DNA of 5,080 nt from Alcaligenaceae bacterium. GTDB taxonomy: Bacteria; Pseudomonadota; Gammaproteobacteria; Burkholderiales; Burkholderiaceae. Where the stretch lies: positions 1-5,080 of the forward strand of contig CANBUF010000188.1 of NCBI GenBank assembly GCA_947372575.1, in the 5' to 3' direction. The translations under genes and the position numbers were made by a program. Of this stretch, positions 1 to 5,080 are shown one piece after another; within the stretch, counting starts at the first letter, position 1, and each line of letters starts with the position of its first letter. The notes beneath the pieces were generated by a model. That model was not told where the DNA came from. It did no database searches and saw nothing but the letters and a program-made list of their open reading frames with translations.

Positions 1-926
1 GCATTCAGCATTTGAACACCTTCAAGTTCGCAAGCATAAACAGCCTCGGTCAGCGCTGCAATCGCGGACAAACGTGGAAAACTCTTGCGCCAGGCAAGTA
101 CCACCCTGCGCTCAGGAATGGGACGCTCAAAGGGCACATACGCAAGCAAAGCGCTGTTGCGATCCGTGGCTTGTACCGCCGACATCGGCATGACCGTCAT
201 ACCAATCCCGGCTGCGACCATATGGCGAATCGTCTCAAGCGAAGATCCTTCGAAGGTGCGCTGTATGCCTTCACTTGCCGCCGCAAACCGTGATAATTCA
301 GGGCAGACTTCGAGCACCTGGTCACGAAAACAATGCCCAGCCCCCAATAGCAACATGTTTTGCTGCTTAAGGTCTTGTGCAGAGATTTCAGTGCGACCCG
401 CCCACGGATGCGCCGCAGGCGTCACCACGACAAAGGGCTCATCATATAAAGGCTGGATCACCAGACCGTTATCCGGCAGTGGAAGCGCCATGATGGCGCA
501 ATCTATTTCACCTTGACGTAATAATTCAATCAGACGATGCGTGAAATTTTCCTGCAAAATTAAAGGCATCTGCGGGGTCCGTTCGATCTGCTTGGGGACA
601 AGTCGGGGTAGCAGGTAAGGGCCAATTGTGTGGATCACACCAACGCGTAAAGGCCCGGCAAGCGGATCATTGCCCAGACGAGCAATTTCCTTAAAATTCG
701 CACTTTCTTCGAGCACCTTTTGGGCTTGTGAAATCAGCTGCTGTCCAACGGGTGTCACGCCGACTTCGCTGCCACCCCGCTCAAAAATAGTGAGCCCGAG
801 TTCTTCTTCGAGTTTTTTAATCGCGACAGATAAGGTTGGCTGACTCACAAAACAAGCCTCAGCCGCCCGTCCGAAATGGCGCTCGCGCGCCACGGCCACA
901 ATGTACTTCAGCTCAGTCAACGTCAT
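1..926 (-). CDS. oxyR: OxyR, LysR-family peroxide-sensing transcription regulator (3' end cut by window)
   Basis: This is a cytoplasmic LysR-type regulator that senses hydrogen peroxide through a disulphide and then activates antioxidant genes. 308 residues are visible and no stop codon is reached; the family is usually about 305-320 residues, so only a few are missing. The N-terminal winged helix-turn-helix spans about residues 3-62, with the HFGRAAEACFVSQPTLS core at 17-33. The substrate-type regulatory domain begins near residue 92 (GPLRVGVIHT). The key residues fall at exactly the E. coli positions: Thr100, His198, Cys199 (GHCFRDQ), Arg201, Asp202 and Cys208 (EVCPE). This separates a true OxyR from generic LysR proteins. 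The start is well fixed, because an in-frame TAA lies five codons upstream (939-941) with no ATG, GTG or TTG between. The ribosome site is weak (GGA, 8 bases before ATG). The gene begins 34 bp after recG, so it is probably co-transcribed; a private promoter inside recG cannot be excluded. Confidence 0.95.
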   Translation of the reverse strand, partial: MTLTELKYIVAVARERHFGRAAEACFVSQPTLSVAIKKLEEELGLTIFERGGSEVGVTPVGQQLISQAQKVLEESANFKEIARLGNDPLAGPLRVGVIHTIGPYLLPRLVPKQIERTPQMPLILQENFTHRLIELLRQGEIDCAIMALPLPDNGLVIQPLYDEPFVVVTPAAHPWAGRTEISAQDLKQQNMLLLGAGHCFRDQVLEVCPELSRFAAASEGIQRTFEGSSLETIRHMVAAGIGMTVMPMSAVQATDRNSALLAYVPFERPIPERRVVLAWRKSFPRLSAIAALTEAVYACELEGVQMLN

Positions 927-960
927 GATTAAAATCCGTTAAGTACTCGGTGAATTTGAA

Positions 961-3057
961 TTAACTGCGTAAAAAATCTTCTCTGCCACGCATCCAACGT
1001 GCGAGATGGGCCTCGACAATATGGGGTGCATGCTGACGCAGATCGGTGGCGACCTCGCGCGCAGCGCGCACAAGCTCGCTATCATTTGCAAGATCCGCAA
1101 AGCGAAGCAATGTGACACCAGATTGTCTCGATCCCAGCATCTCACCTGGTCCTCGCAGGTCCAGATCACGTTGTGCGATTTCAAAACCGTCCTGAGTTTC
1201 GTACATGGCACGTAAGCGTTGTCGTGCAATGATTGAAAGTGGAGTCTGGTACATCAACACACAAACCGAGCGCGCATGTCCTCGCCCCACCCGGCCGCGC
1301 AGCTGGTGCAATTGCGCCAGGCCAAACCGCTCGGCATGTTCGATTACCATCAGTGAGGCATTCGGTACATCGACACCGACTTCAATCACTGTTGTGGCGA
1401 CCAGCACCTGGATATGTCCTGCCCTGAATGCATCCATGACGGATGCTTTTTCGGAATTCGTCAGGCGTCCATGTACCAGCCCTACTGCCAGATCAGGCAA
1501 CGCAGCGCTCAACGCAATGTGCGTATCAACAGCAGTTTGCAATTCCAGTGCTTCGCTTTCTTCGACCAGTGGGCAGACCCAGTAGGTCTGCTCGCCGTTG
1601 CGTGCCGACTGAGCGATATGCGCGACGATTTCGTCGCGACGAGCATTTGAGACGAGCTTGGTGATCACGGGTGTGCGACCTGGCGGCAACCCCTCGATCG
1701 AAGACACCTCAAGATCCGCATAAAAAGTCATTGCAAGCGTTCGCGGAATCGGTGTCGCGCTCATGGTCAGCTGATGCGGAACCCAGTCGGATGCGAGCTG
1801 GCCGGAGATTTCGTGCGCTTCGCCCTTGCGCGACAACGATAAACGCTGCCCCACGCCAAAACGGTGTTGCTCATCAACTATCACAAGACCCAGGTCATCA
1901 AACTCGACGGTATCCTGAATGAGTGCCTGGGTCCCGATCACCAGACGCGCCTGACCTGAGCGAATCGCCTCAAGCGCGACTTTACGCGCCCGCGGAGTAA
2001 TGCTGCCCGTGAGCCAGCAAATGCCTACACCAAGCGGTTCGCACCAGGATTGCATTTTTTGGAAATGCTGCTGAGCCAGAATCTCGGTGGGAGCCATGAT
2101 GGCGACCTGCACACCGTTCTCTATCGCCTGCAGTGCAGCCATCGCCGCAACGATTGTTTTTCCGCTGCCCACATCGCCCTGGAGAAGACGATACATGGGG
2201 TATGGTTTTGTCAGATCCCGACTGATTTCATGAATCACGGTCTGTTGCGAGGCCGTCAGTGTAAATGGCAAAGCACGCGTCAGACGATTGCAGAGGCTTT
2301 CTGGATTCTGGCTCGCCGGCAACGGTCGACTGCGCATGGCACGTCGCGCATCGCGCGCGGCAGCAAGCGATAACTGCTGTGCAAGTAACTCGTCGAATTT
2401 AATACGCAACCACGCAGGATGCGTGTGCTCCATCAAGGCATGTGCATCCATCGCCGGAGTGGGTGCATGCAGAGTCTGTATCGCCTCCTTAAAAGGCAAT
2501 AGCCCCAGGCGTGCGATTAAAGTCGATGGCAGGGTATCGTCGAGAGAGGTGACTTGGAGGGCCTGTGCAATCGCTTTGCGTAAACTGGGTTGGGTCAAGC
2601 CTTCGGTGGTGGGATACACCGGCGTCAACGCCGCTGGCAAGGGCGAACTGGGTACAGTGACTTTGGGGTGGATGATTTCGAGTCCGTGATAGCCGCTGCG
2701 GACTTCACCCCGAACGCGCCACCGACGACCTGCCTTCATCTGCTGCTGCTGACTTGGATAATAGGTGAGCCATCTGAGAGCAAGTTCACCCGATTCATCG
2801 CGAATCGTAGCAGTCAGCTGACGACGGGGCGAGTAGATGACCTCAGAGGCGATCACCTCGCCTTCGACCTGTGCTGTCATCCCCCCCCGGAGCTGGCCAA
2901 TGGGCGCAATGGCAGTCTCGTCCTCATAACGCAGCGGCAGGTGCATGACAAAGTCTTGCGGCTTTCGTAGTCCTAGCCGCTCAAACTTCAGTGCGGTGAC
3001 AGAACGCTCTCCTCCAGCAGCCTCTGCTGTGGCCGGGCGTTTAGTCTGCGTTGCCAT
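961..3057 (-). CDS. recG: RecG, ATP-dependent DNA branch-migration helicase
   Basis: RecG is a superfamily 2 double-stranded DNA translocase that remodels stalled replication forks and branch-migrates Holliday junctions and R-loops. The protein has 698 residues, close to the family norm of about 690. The wedge/OB-fold domain lies at about residues 25-150 (LPLRYEDET at 40-48, TPVYPTTEG at 145-153). Helicase domain 1 has Walker A GDVGSGKT (294-301, Lys300), APTE (322-325), the DEQH box (395-398) and SATPIPRT (433-440). Helicase domain 2 has VGLVHGR (525-531), ATTVIEVGVD (554-563) and QLRGRVGRG (585-593). The RecG-specific C-terminus is present (RGPGEMLGSRQSG at 635-647). The ATG is the first possible start after the ridA stop, which lies in the same reading frame, and no GTG or TTG intervenes. 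No clear Shine-Dalgarno site precedes it, so translational coupling to ridA is possible. Compared with E. coli, the first helical segment is replaced by an Ala/Thr-rich stretch (residues 2-18). A run of eight G lies in codons 57-59. Confidence 0.98.
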   Translation of the reverse strand: MATQTKRPATAEAAGGERSVTALKFERLGLRKPQDFVMHLPLRYEDETAIAPIGQLRGGMTAQVEGEVIASEVIYSPRRQLTATIRDESGELALRWLTYYPSQQQQMKAGRRWRVRGEVRSGYHGLEIIHPKVTVPSSPLPAALTPVYPTTEGLTQPSLRKAIAQALQVTSLDDTLPSTLIARLGLLPFKEAIQTLHAPTPAMDAHALMEHTHPAWLRIKFDELLAQQLSLAAARDARRAMRSRPLPASQNPESLCNRLTRALPFTLTASQQTVIHEISRDLTKPYPMYRLLQGDVGSGKTIVAAMAALQAIENGVQVAIMAPTEILAQQHFQKMQSWCEPLGVGICWLTGSITPRARKVALEAIRSGQARLVIGTQALIQDTVEFDDLGLVIVDEQHRFGVGQRLSLSRKGEAHEISGQLASDWVPHQLTMSATPIPRTLAMTFYADLEVSSIEGLPPGRTPVITKLVSNARRDEIVAHIAQSARNGEQTYWVCPLVEESEALELQTAVDTHIALSAALPDLAVGLVHGRLTNSEKASVMDAFRAGHIQVLVATTVIEVGVDVPNASLMVIEHAERFGLAQLHQLRGRVGRGHARSVCVLMYQTPLSIIARQRLRAMYETQDGFEIAQRDLDLRGPGEMLGSRQSGVTLLRFADLANDSELVRAAREVATDLRQHAPHIVEAHLARWMRGREDFLRS

Positions 3058-3096
3058 GATGCATGACCGGAAGTGTGTTTGAGGAGGAGTGTGCGA

Positions 3097-3483
3097 TCAG
3101 ATGACGACAACCGCCTCGACTTCAAAAAGCGCACCTTTTGGCAAACTCTTTACACCGACTGTGGAACGCGCAGGGAACGGTTCAGGCAACAACTCAGCCA
3201 TGATGCCGTTCGCAATCGCAAATTTGCCCAGATCCGTCAGGAAAAGTGTGAGTTTGACAATCTGATCGAGCGTTCCACCGGCAGCCTCAATGACAGCCTT
3301 CATATTCGCAAAGGACTGCCTGACCTGATCTTCAAAGTGATCTGAAATCATTTCTCCAGTCGCTGGAACCAGGCCGATTTGCCCCGACAGATAGACCGTA
3401 TTGCCGGGACCCGCAACGACAGCCTGGGAATAAGGCCCGACAGCAGCTGGGGCAGCATTGGTATGGATAATGGATTTGGACAT
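3097..3483 (-). CDS. ridA: RidA family enamine/imine deaminase
   Basis: RidA (YjgF/YER057c/UK114 family) hydrolyses reactive 2-aminoacrylate and related enamines/imines that are released by PLP enzymes such as threonine dehydratase. This protects PLP enzymes from damage. It is a small cytosolic protein that forms trimers in the family. The 128 residues match the usual length. Signature features are GPYSQ (16-20, Tyr18), SGQIG (33-37), RQSFANMKAVIEAAG (55-69) and the substrate-binding Arg106 in PFPARST. Glu121, in the FEVEAV segment, corresponds to the conserved active-site Glu of the RidA subgroup, so an active deaminase is expected. The Cys following the ARS motif in E. coli RidA is a Thr here. 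The start is supported by a good ribosome site (AAAGGA, 7 bases before ATG). It is the first gene after the ntrC terminator and lies 39 bp ahead of recG, so it probably leads a ridA-recG-oxyR operon. The symbol rests on family resemblance; paralogues of this family are common in proteobacteria. Confidence 0.93.
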   Translation of the reverse strand: MSKSIIHTNAAPAAVGPYSQAVVAGPGNTVYLSGQIGLVPATGEMISDHFEDQVRQSFANMKAVIEAAGGTLDQIVKLTLFLTDLGKFAIANGIMAELLPEPFPARSTVGVKSLPKGALFEVEAVVVI

Positions 3484-3490
3484 GTTCAGT

Positions 3491-3496
3491 TCCTTT
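3491..3496 (-). promoter_or_regulatory. Shine-Dalgarno site of ridA
   Basis: The minus strand reads AAAGGA seven bases before the ridA ATG. This is the best ribosome-binding site in the window. The downstream genes recG and oxyR have weak sites by comparison, as expected if they are translated from a shared message. Confidence 0.75.
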
Positions 3497-3503
3497 CTGA
3501 TAA

Positions 3504-3540
3504 CTATCGGATTTTACCAATCAATAGCCATATTCGATAG
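3504..3540. repeat. Cluster of ATAG/CTAT tetramers over the ridA promoter
   Basis: On the plus strand CTATCG (3504-3509) and CGATAG (3535-3540) form a 6-bp inverted repeat separated by 25 bases. A further ATAG lies between them (3524-3527). The stretch 3524-3538 reads ATAG-N7-CGAT, a one-mismatch version of the ATAG-N7-CTAT half-site described for OxyR, and it keeps the T-N11-A frame typical of LysR regulators. The second half-site expected for an OxyR tetramer is not seen at the right spacing. Binding by OxyR or another regulator is therefore only a possibility. Confidence 0.35.
3511..3519 (-). promoter_or_regulatory. Candidate extended -10 promoter of the ridA-recG-oxyR unit
   Basis: On the minus strand the hexamer TAAAAT (five of six matches to TATAAT) is preceded by TGG, giving an extended -10 element TGGTAAAAT. 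No convincing -35 box sits 17 bases upstream (the best is about two of six matches). The promoter would therefore depend on the TG extension or on an activator. Predicted transcription starts near 3504-3505, leaving a leader of about 20 bases that contains the AAAGGA ribosome site. The position, between the ntrC terminator and the ridA start, is where a promoter must lie if the unit is independent. Prediction by eye only. Confidence 0.5.
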
Positions 3541-3571
3541 GCTTTTATTGATGGCGATCAGAAATAATCGT

Positions 3572-3603
3572 AAAAAAACCCATGCATGTCCGATGCATGG
3601 GTT
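3572..3603 (-). terminator. Intrinsic terminator of ntrC
   Basis: The minus strand contains a perfect 11-bp inverted repeat (AACCCATGCAT / ATGCATGGGTT, at 3593-3603 and 3577-3587) around a 5-base loop. It runs into a tract of seven T (3572-3578), the first two of which are part of the stem. It begins 18 bases after the ntrC stop codon. On the plus strand no T-run follows the hairpin, so it acts for leftward transcription only. It separates ntrC from the ridA unit. Confidence 0.9.
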
Positions 3604-3621
3604 GGGCGGAACACAAGCCTT

Positions 3622-5080
3622 TCAGTTCGTTGTATCCGATGAAACAGGATCCATACCGAGTTCTCGCAATTTACGTGTGATCGTATTACGTCCCATGCCC
3701 AGACGGGTCGCAGCCTCTACTCTCCTGCCGCGGCAGACATCGAGGGAGGATTGCAAGAGCGCACGTTCAAACTGATGGGTCAACGTCGTCCACACATCTG
3801 GTTCGGACCGGGACAGGCGAACATTGGCATCAAGTGCTAGCAATTGCTGCCAGGTCTGACCGTTGTTACCTGTGAGTGAATCAGAGACACTGCGTGTCGA
3901 TGCGGTGAGGTCGGCGGCGCGGATTTCCGGTGGCAGATCGCCCACGCCAACGGTCTGGCCAGGTGCCATGACCGTTAGCCAGTGACAGAAGTTTTCGAGT
4001 TGCCTGACATTACCCGGAAAATCAAACTGGGAAAGTGCTGTCACGGCCTGTTCAGAAAGTCGTTTGACTGGAACGCCAAGCCCGCGGGCGCTCACCATCA
4101 GAAAATGCCGCGCAAGCTCGCCAATGTCTTCCCTTCTTTCACGCAGAGGAGGCAGACGCAAACGAATCACATTCAGGCGGTGGAAAAGATCCTCACGGAA
4201 CTTGCCTTCCTGAACGCGCTCTTCAAGTGGCTGATGTGTAGCTGCGACAATCCTGACATCGACCCGAACTGGTTGTGCACCACCGACCCGGTAGAACGTC
4301 CCATCAGAAAGCACGCGCAACAGCCGTGTCTGTAATTCAAAGGGCATATCGCCAATTTCGTCCAGAAACAGCGTGCCACCACTGGCCTCTTCGAAACGGC
4401 CACGTCGCAGGGAGTTTGCACCGGTAAACGCGCCCCGCTCATGACCAAACAACTCGGCTTCGAGCAAATCGCGCGGTATCGCAGCGGTATTAAGCGCGAC
4501 AAAAGGACCTTTGGCACGAATGCCATGGCTGTGCAAAGCACGTGCAACGAGCTCCTTACCTGTTCCGGACTCACCAGTAATCAGAACTGTGACATTCGAT
4601 TGCGCCAGCCGACCAATCGCACGAAATACCTCTTGCATCGCAACTGAAGCAGACTGCGTCAGCATCCCCTTATCAGTCACTGCAACCGCAGAAGCCTGGA
4701 CCTCTGGTGCAGCATCATCGGCAAAAGGCTCCTGAATAGCTCGACTGATGAGCGCCACTGCGTCGTTAATGTCAAAAGGCTTGGCAAGATAGTCAAACGC
4801 CCCACCCTGAAAGGCTGCAACGGTACTATCCAGATCGCTGAAGGCCGTCATGATGATGACCGGCAGGGTTGGATACTTTTCTTTGACGTCTTTTAACAAT
4901 ACCAGTCCGTTTGTACCTGGCATTCTGATGTCGGATACCAGGGCACCAGGCCGTTCGAGCTTAAGTGCTTCGGATACGTCAACCGCTCCAGCAAAACTGC
5001 GGGTGGGAATACCTGCACGGCCAAGCGCTTTTTCAAGGACCCAGCGAATGGCCTGATCATCATCAACGATCCAGACGGGT
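3622..5080 (-). CDS. glnG: NtrC (NR-I), sigma-54-dependent nitrogen response regulator (5' end cut by window)
   Basis: Also called ntrC. This is the response regulator which, when phosphorylated by NtrB (GlnL) under nitrogen limitation, activates sigma-54 promoters such as those of glnA and ammonium-uptake genes. 485 residues are visible. The frame is open to the window edge, and alignment with E. coli NtrC suggests about four residues are missing, so the internal ATG at 4923 is not the start. The receiver domain (visible residues 1-115) has the acidic pocket DDD (6-8), phosphoacceptor Asp50 (SDIRMPG; Asp54 in E. coli), Thr78 and Lys100 (AKPFD). The AAA+ domain has Walker A GESGTGKE (169-176), the sigma-54 contact loop GAFTGA (216-221), Walker B LFLDEIGD (237-244) and the arginine-finger region REDLFHR (295-301). 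A Fis-type helix-turn-helix ends the protein (about 447-477, [14 protein letters not shown]). The linker between AAA+ and DNA-binding domains looks slightly longer than in E. coli. A terminator follows directly. Confidence 0.97.
   Translation of the reverse strand, partial: PVWIVDDDQAIRWVLEKALGRAGIPTRSFAGAVDVSEALKLERPGALVSDIRMPGTNGLVLLKDVKEKYPTLPVIIMTAFSDLDSTVAAFQGGAFDYLAKPFDINDAVALISRAIQEPFADDAAPEVQASAVAVTDKGMLTQSASVAMQEVFRAIGRLAQSNVTVLITGESGTGKELVARALHSHGIRAKGPFVALNTAAIPRDLLEAELFGHERGAFTGANSLRRGRFEEASGGTLFLDEIGDMPFELQTRLLRVLSDGTFYRVGGAQPVRVDVRIVAATHQPLEERVQEGKFREDLFHRLNVIRLRLPPLRERREDIGELARHFLMVSARGLGVPVKRLSEQAVTALSQFDFPGNVRQLENFCHWLTVMAPGQTVGVGDLPPEIRAADLTASTRSVSDSLTGNNGQTWQQLLALDANVRLSRSEPDVWTTLTHQFERALLQSSLDVCRGRRVEAATRLGMGRNTITRKLRELGMDPVSSDTTN

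Noticed and set aside
939..1229. Minus-strand 96-residue open frame overlapping the 3' end of recG.
   Set aside because: It lies in a different frame from recG, whose conserved C-terminus covers the same bases. It has no recognisable domain or ribosome site and is a shadow.
1205..2970. Several plus-strand open frames of 60-130 codons antisense to recG.
   Set aside because: They follow the codon structure of recG on the other strand, have no ribosome sites and give low-complexity, unrecognisable proteins.
3097..3099. The ridA stop (TGA) is in the same reading frame as recG, with no other stop between, so read-through would make a RidA-RecG fusion.
   Set aside because: One frame in three gives this by chance, there is no visible read-through or selenocysteine signal, and both proteins are full length on their own.
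3577..3603. The hairpin with two ATGCAT palindromes, considered as a protein-binding operator or mobile-element end.
   Set aside because: Its position 18 bases after the ntrC stop and the T-run on the minus strand explain it fully as an intrinsic terminator.
3622..4923. A shorter ntrC starting at the ATG at 4923.
   Set aside because: The frame stays open to the window edge and encodes the first half of a typical receiver domain, including the phosphoacceptor Asp, so this ATG is internal.

Overview
The window carries four genes, all on the minus strand, plus the intergenic control region that splits them into two transcription units. Every protein has its closest remembered relatives in Betaproteobacteria of the order Burkholderiales. 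The OxyR N-terminus (opening MTLTELKYIVAVARERHFGR) is of the Burkholderiales type. The moderate GC content and the gene order would fit an Alcaligenaceae-like bacterium, but the family is an inference and no genus can be named.

Read in the direction of transcription (high to low coordinates), the window opens inside ntrC (5080-3622). This is the sigma-54-dependent nitrogen response regulator, and it lacks only its first few codons. A strong intrinsic terminator (3572-3603) follows 18 bases after its stop. Next comes a compact promoter and leader (about 3484-3571) with an extended -10 box, several ATAG/CTAT tetramers and a good Shine-Dalgarno site. Three tightly spaced genes follow: ridA (3483-3097), recG (3057-961) and oxyR (926-1, cut by the window edge near its C-terminus). 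The gaps are 39 bp and 34 bp, with no visible terminator between the genes, so ridA-recG-oxyR probably forms one operon.

The ntrC unit belongs to nitrogen control, and its sensor kinase gene (glnL/ntrB) would be expected just upstream, outside the window. The second unit joins a reactive-enamine/imine deaminase, a branch-migration helicase that rescues stalled forks, and the peroxide sensor OxyR with both redox cysteines. A shared theme of metabolite, DNA and oxidative damage control is plausible but not shown by the sequence.

There is no stretch over 300 bases without a gene. I see no mobile element, CRISPR array, RNA gene or evidently new system; this is a conserved housekeeping region. 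The points worth a second look are the recG-oxyR linkage and possible OxyR autoregulation, a G8 homopolymer in the 5' part of recG, and the shortened N-terminus of RecG.
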